DNA of 64,000 bases from Jonesia denitrificans DSM 20603 (GCF_000024065.1 NC_013174.1:1798001-1862000), one strand, 5' to 3'; counted from the first letter of the stretch, positions 15,868-25,226 are shown. A program made the numbers and translations. The notes: a model not told the origin generated them from the letters alone.

Positions 15868-16867
15868 CGTCCACACCCTCGGATTTGTGTGGACGAGACA
15901 GCAACGCACGGGTCATGTCATCAACCGGCATCCCCTCATGCAACACGGCAACCACCGCATCGGTGATGGGCATGTCCACGCCCACCTGCCGGGCAAGTTC
16001 CTGCACACTGCGGCAGGACTTCACACCCTCAGCGGTGCCACCGGTCTGCGCAATGGCCTCATCTAACGTGAGCCCCTGCCCCAAGTGCTTACCCAACGTG
16101 TGGTTCCGCGACAAAGGTGAAGCACACGTCGCCATGAGGTCGCCCATGCCGGCGAGCCCAGGGAACGTCTCACCTTCGGCGCCTAATCGAAGGCCTAAGC
16201 GAGTAATTTCCGCCAACCCTCGAGTAATAATCGTCGCCGTGGTGTTATGGCCAAAACCGCGGCCCTGCGCCATACCCACAGCCACCGCGATGACGTTCTT
16301 GACCGCACCACACAACTCCACACCGATCACATCAGCATTCGTGTACGGACGGAAATATGCGTTAGAACACGCAGTGGTAACCGTTGCCATCGCGTCAGTG
16401 CTCGCCCCTGACACCACAGTGGCAGTGGGTTGACGCGCAGCGATCTCAGCAGCGAGATTAGGGCCAGAGACGACCACCACACGATCCGGCGACACAGCAA
16501 GAGCTTGACTGACCACCTCGCTCATCCGCAGATCCGTGCCCAGTTCCACACCCTTCATCAACGACACAACCACCGCTGATAGGGGAACACTGGCAGCTAA
16601 CGGCTCCAAAATCCCGCGCGCAAACTGGGAGGGAACAGCGACAACCACCACGTCCGCCCCGCTCAGGGCCGCTGACGCATCAGTTGTCGCAGTCACACGA
16701 TCAGGGAGCGTGACCTGCGGCAATCTGCGACTGTTCGTGTGCTCAACGGTAATCTCCTGTGCGGTCGCCTCATCGCGACCCCACATGACCACATCCACAC
16801 CCGCATCTGCCATCACCTGAGCAAACGTGGTTCCCCACGCGCCCATCCCTAGAACCGCCGCTTTCAT
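15836..16867 (-). CDS. gpsA: Glycerol-3-phosphate dehydrogenase [NAD(P)+]
   Basis: Reduces dihydroxyacetone phosphate to sn-glycerol-3-phosphate for phospholipid synthesis. N-terminal Rossmann GMGAWGTTFAQVMADAG near residue 7; the catalytic lysine region is GAVKNVIAVAVGMAQGRGFGHNT; the signature LAGMGDLMATCASPLSRNHTLG follows. 343 residues, normal. The ATG overlaps the plsC stop (ATGA at 16864-16867), so the two phospholipid enzymes are translationally coupled. Confidence 0.97.
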   Translation of the reverse strand: MKAAVLGMGAWGTTFAQVMADAGVDVVMWGRDEATAQEITVEHTNSRRLPQVTLPDRVTATTDASAALSGADVVVVAVPSQFARGILEPLAASVPLSAVVVSLMKGVELGTDLRMSEVVSQALAVSPDRVVVVSGPNLAAEIAARQPTATVVSGASTDAMATVTTACSNAYFRPYTNADVIGVELCGAVKNVIAVAVGMAQGRGFGHNTTATIITRGLAEITRLGLRLGAEGETFPGLAGMGDLMATCASPLSRNHTLGKHLGQGLTLDEAIAQTGGTAEGVKSCRSVQELARQVGVDMPITDAVVAVLHEGMPVDDMTRALLSRPHKSEGVDATPVRVDGTR

Positions 16868-17604
16868 TGTTCCTCCCTCGCATGTGTTCGAGGGTTATAG
16901 AACCCCGCAGGCGGTTGTTCACCACGCATCTCAGCAATCATTTCCGTGATTGCACGCATAATGCGGTCAGTTGCTTCACGCAACGTGTGAGAATCTGTGG
17001 GCCGGTCATACAGGTCCGACAAATCCACCGGTTTCCCGGCACGCAACTGAACGGTTTGCCGCGGGAAAAGCTTGGGGAACTTCCCACCACGCGGCAACAC
17101 ATCAGTGACACCCCACTGTGCCAACGGAATCACCGGGCGTTGCGACGCCAACGCAAGACGGGCGACCCCCGTGCGTGCCTGCATCGGCCAACCCTCCGGG
17201 TCACGTGTCAATGTGCCCTCTGGAAACACTGCGATACAGAATCCCGCATCAAGGCGTTCCTTGGCGATCTCGAGGGACTGAGACGCCTCCGCTGATCCAC
17301 GTAACACCGGGATCATTTGAGTGCGGCGCAACACCCACCCGACGAAAGGAACACGCCACAGGGACGCTTTCGCAAGGATACGCGGGGGACGATTTGCGTT
17401 GTACAAAAAGTGCGCAGCGGTTAACGGGTCCAACAGAGACGCGTGATTCGCGGCCACAATGATTCCACCATCGCTGGGAATGTTCTCCATCCCGCGCCAC
17501 TTCTTGCCAAACATGAGGGTGACAAGAGGCTTAATGATCATGGCAGCAAAACGGTACGTACCGTTTTTCCCAGGATGTGCATCACGTGTTGTTGAATCAT
17601 TCAC
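16864..17604 (-). CDS. plsC: 1-acyl-sn-glycerol-3-phosphate acyltransferase
   Basis: Acylates lysophosphatidic acid at the membrane. The acyltransferase motif NHASLLD (HX4D) and the FPEGTLTRD block are present, with RRTQMIPVLRG between them. The start is uncertain: GTG 17604 has TACCCT 6 nt upstream (leaderless type) and gives 246 residues, while GTG 17643 adds 13 residues. Coupled to gpsA by ATGA. murA ends 55 nt upstream on the same strand. Confidence 0.93.
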   Translation of the reverse strand: MNDSTTRDAHPGKNGTYRFAAMIIKPLVTLMFGKKWRGMENIPSDGGIIVAANHASLLDPLTAAHFLYNANRPPRILAKASLWRVPFVGWVLRRTQMIPVLRGSAEASQSLEIAKERLDAGFCIAVFPEGTLTRDPEGWPMQARTGVARLALASQRPVIPLAQWGVTDVLPRGGKFPKLFPRQTVQLRAGKPVDLSDLYDRPTDSHTLREATDRIMRAITEMIAEMRGEQPPAGFYNPRTHAREEQ

Positions 17605-17658
17605 CGCACTAGGGTACCGCGACCGAGGAACGGCCACCTGCACTGCCCGTGGGCAGAA

Positions 17659-18978
17659 CTAATCCGACAGCTCGAAGCTCGCCCCCAGCGCCTTGAGTTT
17701 GCCCATGAAGTTCTCATACCCACGGTCAATGAGGGTAATTCCACGCACTTTAGAACGCCCCTCTGCGGCGAGTGCGGCAATGAGGTGGGAGAACCCGCCT
17801 CGAAGGTCGGGAACCTCAATGTCTGCTGCTGTGAGCGGGGTGGGTCCTGCAACCACGGCGGAGTGGTGGAAGTTCATTTGTCCAAAACGGCAGTCGCGCC
17901 CGCCCAGGCATTCTTTGTAGACCTGGATTTGTGCACCCATTCCGCGCAGCGCCTCAGTGAAGCCCAACCGGTTCTCGTACACCGTTTCGTGGACGATAGA
18001 AAGCCCTTTTGCTTGGGTGAGCGCAACCACAAGAGGCTGCTGCCAGTCGGTCATAAAGCCAGGGTGAACATCAGTTTCCAACACGATAGATTTCAGGTCA
18101 CCACCTGGGTGGTAAAACCGAATCCCGTTGTCTTGCACCTCAAACTGTCCCCCCACTTTGCGGAAGGTGTTCAGGAAAGCAAGCATTTCAGGTTGGGTGG
18201 CTCCCTCAACAAAAATGTCACCCTTGGTGGCAAGCGCTGCCGACGCCCATGATGCTGCTTCAATGCGGTCACTCAATGCCGTGTGGGAGTACCCTTTCAG
18301 CGAGCTGACACCCTCGATCCGGATCACACGGTCGGTGTCCACAGAAATGATGGCACCCATCTTTTGCAGCACGTTGATGAGATCCATGATCTCCGGTTCA
18401 ATGGCCGCATTAGAGAGTTCAGTGATTCCCTCTGCGCGCACAGCGGTTAACAGCAGTTGCTCTGTTGCTCCGACTGACGGGTAGGCGAGCTGGTATTTTG
18501 TCCCCTTTAACCCGTTTGGTGCCGACAGGAAAATCCCGTGTGGGTGTTTATCCACCTGCGCACCGAACGCCCGCAAAATATCCAAGTGATAGTTGATGGG
18601 GCGGTCCCCAATACGGCAACCACCCAGGTCAGGGATAAACGCTTCGCCTAAACGGTGAAGCAGCGGGCCACAGAACAAAATAGGGATTCGGCTCGACCCT
18701 GCATGCGCATCGATATCTGCGACGTGCGCGGTTTCCACGTTTGATGGGTCCAGCGACAACGTTCCGGCCTCAACGTCATAGTCCACGTTGACACCGTGAA
18801 GTTGGAGCAGCCCTGAGACCACGTGAACATCGCGGATTTCTGGCACGTTGCGCAACACTGAGGGGGTTTCCCCAAGGAGCGCAGCAACCATCGCTTTGGA
18901 CACAAAGTTCTTCGCGCCGCGTACCCGAATAGTGCCGTTCAGAGGCGTGCCGCCGTTGACGTAAAGGAGATCTGACAT
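17659..18978 (-). CDS. murA: UDP-N-acetylglucosamine 1-carboxyvinyltransferase
   Basis: First committed enzyme of peptidoglycan synthesis (enolpyruvyl transfer from PEP). 439 residues from ATG 18978. The start region GGTPLNGTIRVRGAKNF and DLRGGFSHLIAALAAEG are family hallmarks. The catalytic residue in LGGCRIGDRPINYH is cysteine (C121), not the aspartate known from mycobacteria, so the fosfomycin target residue is present. The frame is open 42 codons upstream, but that part is not MurA-like. No ribosome site is obvious at 18978. Confidence 0.96.
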   Translation of the reverse strand: MSDLLYVNGGTPLNGTIRVRGAKNFVSKAMVAALLGETPSVLRNVPEIRDVHVVSGLLQLHGVNVDYDVEAGTLSLDPSNVETAHVADIDAHAGSSRIPILFCGPLLHRLGEAFIPDLGGCRIGDRPINYHLDILRAFGAQVDKHPHGIFLSAPNGLKGTKYQLAYPSVGATEQLLLTAVRAEGITELSNAAIEPEIMDLINVLQKMGAIISVDTDRVIRIEGVSSLKGYSHTALSDRIEAASWASAALATKGDIFVEGATQPEMLAFLNTFRKVGGQFEVQDNGIRFYHPGGDLKSIVLETDVHPGFMTDWQQPLVVALTQAKGLSIVHETVYENRLGFTEALRGMGAQIQVYKECLGGRDCRFGQMNFHHSAVVAGPTPLTAADIEVPDLRGGFSHLIAALAAEGRSKVRGITLIDRGYENFMGKLKALGASFELSD

Positions 18979-19073
18979 GAAGTAATCGTTACCTATCTTG
19001 AACCGTGCTGCCGGGCGTTTGGTGTTGTTGCAGGTTGATGAACCGACAACTGTTACCCGTTGAGTTAACACAG

Positions 19074-19106
19074 ATGTGGGGTCGCGCATTCCGCGCGACC
19101 CCACAT
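19074..19106. terminator. Hairpin between leuD and murA
   Basis: Perfect 14-bp inverted repeat, arms 19074-19087 (ATGTGGGGTCGCGC) and 19093-19106, loop 5 nt. It lies about 70 nt after the leuD stop and about 95 nt before murA, so it probably ends the leuCD transcript. There is no T run, so it is a weaker terminator call than those at 11143 and 22215. Confidence 0.6.
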
Positions 19107-19178
19107 TACCGCGATCAGGACCATGAACCTACCGTGGTGGGTAGTTCTTCACGATGCCCGCGCAAACTGTGTGGTGTG

Positions 19179-19841
19179 TCAGTGCACTGGTTGAGCGTCT
19201 TCTTCATCAACCGGGCGGGCAGCTTCCACGTGTTCTTTGGGTTCGTGTTTTGCGGGCAGCGTCTGTGGGCGCCACGACGCACGGTGCGCTTCGAACTCTG
19301 TGATGTCACTTTCGTGCTGCAAGGTAAGGCCGATGTCATCAAGACCTTCCATCAACCGCCAGCGCGTGTAGTCGTCGATCTGGAACTGGACGGTCACATC
19401 GCCTGCGGTCACTGTGCGATCTTCGAGAGACACTGTCAGTTCTGTGCCTGGGTTTTCTTCCAGGATCTTCCACAGCAGTTCAATGTCTGCTTGGGCGCAA
19501 ATCCCGGCGACGAGGCCTTGCTTGCCTGAGTTTCCACGGAAGATGTCAGCGAACCGCGAGGACAACACCACCCGGAAACCGTAATCCTTGAGCGCCCACA
19601 CAGCGTGCTCACGTGAGGACCCCGTCCCGAAGTCAGGTCCCGCCACCAGGACGGACCCGTTGCGGTATGCGTCCTGGTTGAGGACGAACTCTGGGTCGTT
19701 GCGCCACGCAGAAAACAGTGCATCTTCAAAGCCTGTCCGAGTGACACGCTTGAGGTAAACAGCCGGGATGATCTGGTCTGTGTCCACATTGGAACGGCGC
19801 AGAGGGACACCCACACCGGTGTGTACTGTGATTTTTTCCAT
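19179..19841 (-). CDS. leuD: 3-isopropylmalate dehydratase small subunit
   Basis: Forms the isomerase with LeuC in leucine synthesis. 220 residues; motifs [15 protein letters not shown] near residue 18, [17 protein letters not shown] near residue 68 and [17 protein letters not shown] are the aconitase-swivel signatures. ATG 19841 has GGAG 8 nt upstream. The C-terminal 40 residues are acidic/proline-rich and longer than usual. The LeuC reading frame continues across the first 405 bp of this gene in another frame. Confidence 0.96.
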   Translation of the reverse strand: MEKITVHTGVGVPLRRSNVDTDQIIPAVYLKRVTRTGFEDALFSAWRNDPEFVLNQDAYRNGSVLVAGPDFGTGSSREHAVWALKDYGFRVVLSSRFADIFRGNSGKQGLVAGICAQADIELLWKILEENPGTELTVSLEDRTVTAGDVTVQFQIDDYTRWRLMEGLDDIGLTLQHESDITEFEAHRASWRPQTLPAKHEPKEHVEAARPVDEEDAQPVH

Positions 19842-21301
19842 GATTGCTCTCCAGTCCTACGCTCAGGCGCCCGTGCCGACAAGTTCAGGGGTGTGTGCTG
19901 GCTCAGGTCAGCAGGGGATGACAGGGTTCCGCGGATCGCGGTTGCTGCCGCAACAAGTGGCGACACCAGGTGGGTGCGACCACCTTTTCCTTGCCGTCCT
20001 TCAAAGTTGCGGTTTGAGGTGGATGCTGCACGCTCCCCTGGCTTGAGCTGGTCGGGGTTCATACCCAGACACATGGAACAGCCGGCGTTACGCCATTCAG
20101 CGCCGAAGTCTTTGAAGACTTGATCCAGTCCTTCAGCTTCAGCTTGGAGGCGGACACGTGCAGAACCAGGAACCACCAGCACACGGACGTCCTCGTGCTT
20201 GGTGCGCCCCTTGATGATCTCAACGACAGAGCGGAGGTCCTCAATGCGCCCGTTGGTGCAGGACCCGATGAACACGGTGTCGACTTTGATGTCACGCAAT
20301 GGGGTACCAGCGGTCAATCCCATGTATTCCAGGGCACGCTCAGCAGCCACGCGTTCGTTTTCGTCGGCGATGTCCTCAGGGTTGGGAACATCAGCGGACA
20401 GTGGCAGCCCTTGCCCGGGGTTTGTTCCCCAGGTGACAAACGGCTCAATGTCTTTAGCTTCCAGGACCACCTCAGCGTCGAACACGGCGTTATCGTCGCT
20501 GCGCAGGGTTTTCCAGTAGTCCACGGCAGCATCCCAGTCTGCGCCTTCTGGGGCGTGTGGGCGGCCTTTGAGGTAGTTGAACGTGGTCTCGTCTGGGGCG
20601 ATCATCCCAGCCCGAGCACCAGCTTCAATGGACATGTTGCAGATCGTCATGCGACCTTCCATGGACAACTGACGGATTGCTTCACCCCGGTATTCCAGGA
20701 CGTACCCTTGCCCCCCACCGGTTCCAATCTTCGCGATGATCGCCAAGATGATGTCCTTGGCTGTTGATCCCTCAGGTAGGTCGCCGTTGATGGTGATCGC
20801 CATGGTCTTGAATGGTTGCAGTGGCAACGTTTGGGTTGCCAAGACGTGCTCCACCTCGGAGGTTCCAATACCAAACGCGAGCGCACCAAAGGCACCGTGG
20901 GTGGAGGTGTGGGAGTCACCGCACACCACAGTGAGGCCGGGCATGGTTAACCCCAACTGTGGGCCAACAACGTGCACAATGCCTTGGTCTGCGTCACCCA
21001 GCGAGTGGATGCGCACACCAAATTCCTTGACGTTCGCCCGCAACGTGTCAATCTGGGTCCGTGAGGTGAGGTCCGCAATGGGCCGGTCAATGTTGAGGGT
21101 GGGGGTGTTGTGGTCTTCGGTCGCGATCGTGAGATCCGGGCGGCGTACGGGGCGTCCTGCTAGCCGGAGCCCTTCGAAGGCCTGCGGGCTGGTGACCTCG
21201 TGCACAAGGTGCAGGTCTATGTAGAGCAGGTCCGGTGAGCCGTCTGTGCCGCGTCGCACAAGATGCGCTTCCCATACTTTCTCTGCCAGGGTGCCGGCCA
21301 T
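19436..21301 (-). CDS. leuC: 3-isopropylmalate dehydratase large subunit with aberrant 155-residue C-terminal extension
   Basis: Catalytic [4Fe-4S] subunit. The Fe-S cysteines are in FIGSCTNGR and in the CSMC motif ([15 protein letters not shown]); [14 protein letters not shown] and [18 protein letters not shown] are also classic. ATG 21301 has GAGG 7 nt upstream. The normal protein would end near [10 protein letters not shown] (residue 466, about base 19904), which is the usual LeuC length. No stop occurs there; the frame runs on for 155 codons, into leuD in a different frame, to a stop at 19436. The tail is Ser/Arg/Thr/Trp-rich and looks like non-coding-frame sequence. A lost stop is more likely than a real domain. 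Confidence 0.9.
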   Translation of the reverse strand: MAGTLAEKVWEAHLVRRGTDGSPDLLYIDLHLVHEVTSPQAFEGLRLAGRPVRRPDLTIATEDHNTPTLNIDRPIADLTSRTQIDTLRANVKEFGVRIHSLGDADQGIVHVVGPQLGLTMPGLTVVCGDSHTSTHGAFGALAFGIGTSEVEHVLATQTLPLQPFKTMAITINGDLPEGSTAKDIILAIIAKIGTGGGQGYVLEYRGEAIRQLSMEGRMTICNMSIEAGARAGMIAPDETTFNYLKGRPHAPEGADWDAAVDYWKTLRSDDNAVFDAEVVLEAKDIEPFVTWGTNPGQGLPLSADVPNPEDIADENERVAAERALEYMGLTAGTPLRDIKVDTVFIGSCTNGRIEDLRSVVEIIKGRTKHEDVRVLVVPGSARVRLQAEAEGLDQVFKDFGAEWRNAGCSMCLGMNPDQLKPGERAASTSNRNFEGRQGKGGRTHLVSPLVAAATAIRGTLSSPADLSQHTPLNLSARAPERRTGEQSWKKSQYTPVWVSLCAVPMWTQTRSSRLFTSSVSLGQALKMHCFLRGATTQSSSSTRTHTATGPSWWRDLTSGRGPHVSTLCGRSRITVSGWCCPRGSLTSSVETQASKASSPGFAPKQTLNCCGRSWKKTQAQN

Positions 21302-21377
21302 GGTGTTTCCTCTCGTCAACCGCTGCGCGTTGGGGCTGCAGCGAACGGTTTTGTCCTGCCTTTATCGGAGAGTCTAC

Positions 21378-21404
21378 TTGCATTCTCAGCCGTTGAGACT
21401 GCAA
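21378..21404. promoter_or_regulatory. Inverted-repeat operator between leuCD and ndgR
   Basis: TTGCATTCTCA (21378-21388) and TGAGACTGCAA (21394-21404) form an 11-bp inverted repeat with one mismatch and a 5-nt spacer. It sits directly upstream of a -10-like TAGACT (21371-21376, minus strand) for leuC and 10 bp before the ndgR ATG. NdgR/LeuR-type IclR proteins are known to control leuCD from the divergent region; that this repeat is the site is inference. Confidence 0.6.
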
Positions 21405-21413
21405 TATCAATAC

Positions 21414-22154
21414 ATGGACAACTCAAGTGGAGTCGGCGTACTCGACAAAGCCGCCGCAGTTTTAGGGGCCCTAGAAGCTGGACCCGCAACCTTGGCGCAA
21501 CTCGTTGCCGCCACCCAACTCGCCCGCCCGACAGCGCATCGGCTGGCAGTTGCACTCGAGCATCACCGCCTGGTCACACGCGACATGCAAGGGCGTTTCA
21601 TCCTCGGGCCACGGCTCAACGAACTCGCCACCGCAGCGGGCGAAGACCGCCTCCTGGCCGCCGCGAACCCCGTACTTGCAGCCCTGCGCGACCACACAGG
21701 AGAAAGCGCTCAATTGTATCGCCGTCAAGGCGATCAACGCATCTGTGTGGCCGCAGCAGAACGCCCAGTTGGGCTGCGCGACTCCATCCCTGTCGGCGCA
21801 ACACTCACCATGCAAGCAGGGTCAGCCGCCCAGATTCTGCTCGCCTGGGAGGAACCCGACCGTCTCCACCGAGGTTTACAAGGCGCAAAGTTTACGGCCA
21901 CAGTCCTCTCCGGGGTACGCCGCCGGGGCTGGGCTCAGTCAGTCTCCGAACGTGAAGTTGGGGTCGCATCCGTGTCCGCGCCGGTGCGCGGACCATCAGG
22001 ACGCATCGTTGCCGCCGTCTCCATTTCAGGTCCTGTTGAGCGTCTCACCCGGCAACCGGGGCGGCTGCATGCTGGCTCCGTTGTCGCTGCTGCAAACCGG
22101 TTAACCGAAGTTCTCCGGCGCGCATCCGAGGAGTCCCGGGCAGCCTCACAGTAA
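21414..22154 (+). CDS. ndgR: IclR-family transcriptional regulator (NdgR/LeuR/LtbR type)
   Basis: 246 residues: N-terminal winged helix-turn-helix (VLDKAAAVLGALEAG, LAQLVAATQLARPTAHRLAVALE, LVTRDMQGRFILGPR) and C-terminal IclR effector domain (RICVAAAERPVGLRDSIPVGATLTMQAGSAAQILLA; SVSEREVGVASVSAPVRGPSGRIVAAVSISGP). Divergent position to leuCD is the conserved actinobacterial setting for NdgR/LtbR, which regulate leucine and related amino-acid genes. ATG 21414 is used; the frame is open upstream across the leuC promoter. Confidence 0.92.
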   Translation: MDNSSGVGVLDKAAAVLGALEAGPATLAQLVAATQLARPTAHRLAVALEHHRLVTRDMQGRFILGPRLNELATAAGEDRLLAAANPVLAALRDHTGESAQLYRRQGDQRICVAAAERPVGLRDSIPVGATLTMQAGSAAQILLAWEEPDRLHRGLQGAKFTATVLSGVRRRGWAQSVSEREVGVASVSAPVRGPSGRIVAAVSISGPVERLTRQPGRLHAGSVVAAANRLTEVLRRASEESRAASQ

Positions 22155-22214
22155 CGCTTGACGATGCGCACCCCCAGAGGGTGAAGCGGGCCTACTGTCC
22201 CCTGACGGAGAAAA

Positions 22215-22251
22215 GAAGAAAGCCACTCAGGTCACCTGAGTGGCTTTCTTC
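22215..22251. terminator. Bidirectional terminator between ndgR and tRNA-Glu
   Basis: Perfect inverted repeat: left arm 22215-22232 (GAAGAAAGCCACTCAGGT), right arm 22234-22251, with the turn formed by the innermost bases. On the minus strand it is followed by TTCTTTTCTCC and ends the tRNA transcript; on the plus strand it follows ndgR. Confidence 0.9.
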
Positions 22252-22255
22252 ATGC

Positions 22256-22331
22256 TGGTACCCCCAACGGGATTTGAACCCGTGTTACCGCCGTGAGAGG
22301 GCGGCGTCCTAGGCCGCTAGACGATGGGGGC
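22256..22331 (-). tRNA. tRNA-Glu (anticodon CTC), CCA encoded
   Basis: Full cloverleaf on the minus strand: acceptor GCCCCCA/TGGGGGT, anticodon stem CCGCC/GGCGG with loop CTCTCAC (anticodon CTC), T arm ACGGG-TTCAAAT-CCCGT, discriminator A, and an encoded CCA (22256-22258). It is identical to the copy at 22529-22604, about 270 bp away. Confidence 0.97.
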
Positions 22332-22489
22332 CTGGAACTGTTGGTCACCGCAGTGAACAACCAGGTTAGTTTATCCTGCACCGCAGGTGAGGCCGCAACC
22401 CGCAGGTGTATGACACTGCCCACAGTTGTGACGTGGGGCGTCATATCTGCTTTCTGCTGCCCGCAGGTCGGCGCATCTTCTGTTGAGAC

Positions 22490-22521
22490 AACAAAACCAC
22501 CCTGGCCTGAACCGGGTGGTT
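22490..22521 (-). terminator. Terminator between the two tRNA-Glu genes
   Basis: On the minus strand AACCACCC and GGGTGGTT (arms 22514-22521 and 22495-22502) pair around an 11-nt loop and are followed by TTGTTG. It closes the tRNA-Gln/tRNA-Glu unit upstream and means the second tRNA-Glu probably has its own promoter in 22332-22489. Confidence 0.75.
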
Positions 22522-22528
22522 GCTGATG

Positions 22529-22604
22529 TGGTACCCCCAACGGGATTTGAACCCGTGTTACCGCCGTGAGAGGGCGGCGTCCTAGGCCGCTAGACGATGG
22601 GGGC
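22529..22604 (-). tRNA. tRNA-Glu (anticodon CTC), second identical copy, CCA encoded
   Basis: Same sequence and folding as the copy at 22256-22331, including the encoded CCA (22529-22531). It lies 37 nt after tRNA-Gln and is probably cut from one precursor with it. Confidence 0.97.
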
Positions 22605-22641
22605 CTTGAACTTACTCGTCAGATCACGCAGGTGATCTGAG

Positions 22642-22713
22642 CTGGGGTACCAGGACTCGAACCTAGAATGACGGTACCAGAAACCGTTGTGTTGCCAATT
22701 ACACCATACCCCA
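22642..22713 (-). tRNA. tRNA-Gln (anticodon CTG)
   Basis: Cloverleaf on the minus strand: acceptor TGGGGTA/TACCCCA, D arm with GTGTAATTGGCAACAC, anticodon loop TTCTGGT (anticodon CTG), T arm with GGTTCGAGTCC, discriminator G. CCA is not encoded. It is first in a unit with tRNA-Glu, and the two are the substrates handled by GltX and GatCAB in this window. Confidence 0.96.
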
Positions 22714-22917
22714 ATGACTGTGACCTTTTGGCGCGAAATCAACGTTTTCGCGCCGACTTCCTGTGGTCTACGCAGTTTTCTGCGCTGTCACCAACGAAAA
22801 CAATACCCGAGTGCACGCCTACGAACCAAATTCTTCCAACGTGTTCTGCGTTACCTCGTAACAAGGGTTAGCCACTCACGGTCGAGCAACTCCCCCCGCC
22901 ACAAGCAACAGCATCCG
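22714..22917 (-). promoter_or_regulatory. tRNA-Gln/Glu upstream region with candidate promoter
   Basis: On the minus strand TTGGTG (22789-22794) and TAGACC (22765-22770) are spaced by 18 bp and could start the tRNA transcript. Between them and the tRNA is a 9-bp inverted repeat, GGCGCGAAA (22730-22738) with TTTCGCGCC (22746-22754), which has no T run and is more likely a leader hairpin than a terminator. No gene is seen. Confidence 0.4.
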
Positions 22918-23664
22918 TCACCTGCCAGGATCAGTACGCAATTCGTTCAGGGACGTAATGACCGAGACCCCCAACGCCACCGCACGGTCACGTCCTTCAG
23001 TGTGTGACCCGCCTCGCCGGGCCCCTGGGCGGTCAAGCCACACCCCAGTAAGACCTGCTCGCTGCGCACCATGCGCATCGATATCAAGTTCGTCGCCGAC
23101 ATACACTGTGTTCTCCGCCGAAAGTCCAAGCAGGCGGGTTGCCTCGAGGAACACGCGGGGGTCAGGTTTCCCCACACCAAAAGTGTCGAGCGTCACAAGG
23201 AGCGGGACGTCGTCCAGCCCGCATGCACGCAACTTCCGAGTTTGCATCGACTGGTTTGCGTTCGTCACCGCGCCCACTGCAAGGCCGCGCTCAGAGAAAT
23301 CCGCCAGCACAGCGTCAACCTCAGGAAATGGTGCCCACCCGGCAGCAAACGCCACCATGAACAGCTCTTCCCATTCCGCGTAGAGTCGGTCAGTGATCAT
23401 TGGGCCACCAAACGCGGCATGCAATTCCTCAGCACGTGCCCGGCGCTGCTGCTGCTCACTCAGGCGCCCTTGCGTGTACGCACGGTAAAAACCGTTGCGG
23501 TCAGCGCGCCACATGGCCAGCACATCACCGTGTCGTTCACCAGGAAGATGCGGGAAGTACTCATCCGCGATCGCGCCCATGGCATGCGCAAAGGCGCCCC
23601 GCGTGTCAACGAGTGTGTCGTCAACATCAAGCAGGACGCCTTTGGTGTTCTCAGGCAGGGTCAC
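22918..23664 (-). CDS. HAD-superfamily hydrolase
   Basis: 248 residues. Motif I is LDVDDTLVD with nucleophile D13 and acid/base D15; motif II is AVTNAN; motif III lysine lies in [10 protein letters not shown], and motif IV is [26 protein letters not shown] helical cap lies between motifs I and II, as in subfamily IA (pyrimidine nucleotidase/phosphoglycolate phosphatase-like). Substrate unknown. Its ATG overlaps the gltX stop by 4 nt, so it is translated coupled to gltX, a common actinobacterial pairing. Confidence 0.9.
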   Translation of the reverse strand: MTLPENTKGVLLDVDDTLVDTRGAFAHAMGAIADEYFPHLPGERHGDVLAMWRADRNGFYRAYTQGRLSEQQQRRARAEELHAAFGGPMITDRLYAEWEELFMVAFAAGWAPFPEVDAVLADFSERGLAVGAVTNANQSMQTRKLRACGLDDVPLLVTLDTFGVGKPDPRVFLEATRLLGLSAENTVYVGDELDIDAHGAQRAGLTGVWLDRPGARRGGSHTEGRDRAVALGVSVITSLNELRTDPGR

Positions 23665-25178
23665 TCAGCTTCTCCAAGGAAATCCCGAAACGCTGTCAAG
23701 CGACGCAATGACGACTCCAATCCCAGGATTTCCATTGACTCAAACAGCGGCGGGGACACGCGACGCCCAGTGATCCCCACACGCAATGGTGTGAACGCAA
23801 GACGCGGTTTGACACCCATCTCGTCAACAAGAATGGCCCGGAGCGCCTGCTGGACCCCGTGCGGGTCAGCCAGCGAATCCAATGACTGCAGCAGTTCAAT
23901 AGACCGGTCAAGGATGGCGCGACGTTCGGCGATCTTGTTCACCTGCGCCAAAGAATCCTCATCGTAGGTGAGTTCACTGTCGTTGGTGAACAAGAAGCCC
24001 ACCATGCCCGGCGCCTCACCAAGAAGGGTCATACGCTCCTGAACGAGTGGAGCAGCAGCTGTGAAGATGGCGCGTTCACGCTCAGTAAGTTCGTCGTAGC
24101 GGGGCGCAGTAACCAACCCCGCAGCATGCACATACGGAACTAGGCGCGCCCGGAAATCCTCTGGTTCAAGTAACCGCAGGTGGGTGGCGTTGATTGCCTC
24201 CGCCTTCTTCTGGTCAAACCGCGCCGGGTTGGACAACACATCCTTGACATCAAAGGCTGCAACGAGTTCATCCATGGTGAAGATGTCACGGTCGGGAGCG
24301 ATTGACCACCCCAACAACGCCAAATAGTTCAGCAACCCTTCAGGAATAAACCCGCGGTCACGGTGGTGGAACAAGTTAGATTGCGGGTCACGCTTCGACA
24401 GTTTCTTGTTGCCCTCCCCCATCACGTAAGGCAAGTGCCCGAACTGCGGCATGACCGTGGCAATTCCCAACTCCATCAACGCCCGGTACAACACCACTTG
24501 CCGTGGAGTGGAGGACAACAAATCCTCCCCACGTAACACGTGGGTGATCTCCATGAGCGCATCGTCAACCGGGTTCACCAGTGTGTACAGCGGCTGACCA
24601 TTGGCGCGAACGACCACGTAGTCAGGCACGGAACCAGCCTTGAAGGTCACATCTTCACCGCGCACCAGATCGTAGAAGGTGACGTCCTCGTCGGGCATCC
24701 GCATGCGCCACACAGGTTCGCGCCCCTCAGCGCGGAACGTCGCTTTCTGCTCCTCGGTGAGGGTGCGGTCATACCCGTCATACCCCATCGCTTTGGAGCG
24801 CCCCGCCGCAACGTTGCGTGCCTCAATTTCCTCTGGGGTGGAATAGGACTCGTAAATGTACCCGCCTTCTTTGAGGCGAGCAATTACATCCTGGTAAATA
24901 TCAGCACGCTGCGATTGCCGGTAGGGGCCGTGTGGCCCACCCTTTTCCACACCCTCATCCCAGTCCATACCCAACCAGGTCAACGCATCAAGGAGCTGCT
25001 GGTAGCTCTCCTCGGAGTCACGTTGCGCATCAGTATCTTCAATGCGGAACACCAGTTTTCCGCCAGTGTGGCGCGCGTACGCCCAGTTAAACAACGCAGT
25101 ACGGATGAGCCCAACGTGAGGCGTGCCGGTAGGGGACGGGCAGAAACGTACCCGGACAGAGGAATTGTGAGCAGTCAT
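23661..25178 (-). CDS. gltX: Glutamyl-tRNA synthetase
   Basis: Class I synthetase, 505 residues from ATG 25178. The HIGH-like motif is [11 protein letters not shown] near residue 14 and the KMSKS-like motif KLSKRD lies near residue 255. With GatCAB also encoded in this window, it is probably the non-discriminating type that charges both tRNA-Glu and tRNA-Gln with glutamate (inference). The frame is open 13 codons upstream. No strong ribosome site is seen. Neighbours: a HAD hydrolase downstream (coupled) and an FAH-family gene upstream. Confidence 0.96.
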   Translation of the reverse strand: MTAHNSSVRVRFCPSPTGTPHVGLIRTALFNWAYARHTGGKLVFRIEDTDAQRDSEESYQQLLDALTWLGMDWDEGVEKGGPHGPYRQSQRADIYQDVIARLKEGGYIYESYSTPEEIEARNVAAGRSKAMGYDGYDRTLTEEQKATFRAEGREPVWRMRMPDEDVTFYDLVRGEDVTFKAGSVPDYVVVRANGQPLYTLVNPVDDALMEITHVLRGEDLLSSTPRQVVLYRALMELGIATVMPQFGHLPYVMGEGNKKLSKRDPQSNLFHHRDRGFIPEGLLNYLALLGWSIAPDRDIFTMDELVAAFDVKDVLSNPARFDQKKAEAINATHLRLLEPEDFRARLVPYVHAAGLVTAPRYDELTERERAIFTAAAPLVQERMTLLGEAPGMVGFLFTNDSELTYDEDSLAQVNKIAERRAILDRSIELLQSLDSLADPHGVQQALRAILVDEMGVKPRLAFTPLRVGITGRRVSPPLFESMEILGLESSLRRLTAFRDFLGEAE

Positions 25179-25226
25179 GGTGTGAGGCTTGTTCTCTCGA
25201 GTTGCGGGGCGGGACAAAGTGGGCGG

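Noticed and set aside
22730-22754. 9-bp hairpin GGCGCGAAA/TTTCGCGCC considered as a terminator of the HAD gene
   Set aside because: There is no T run on either strand and it lies about 165 nt past the HAD stop; left as a leader hairpin.
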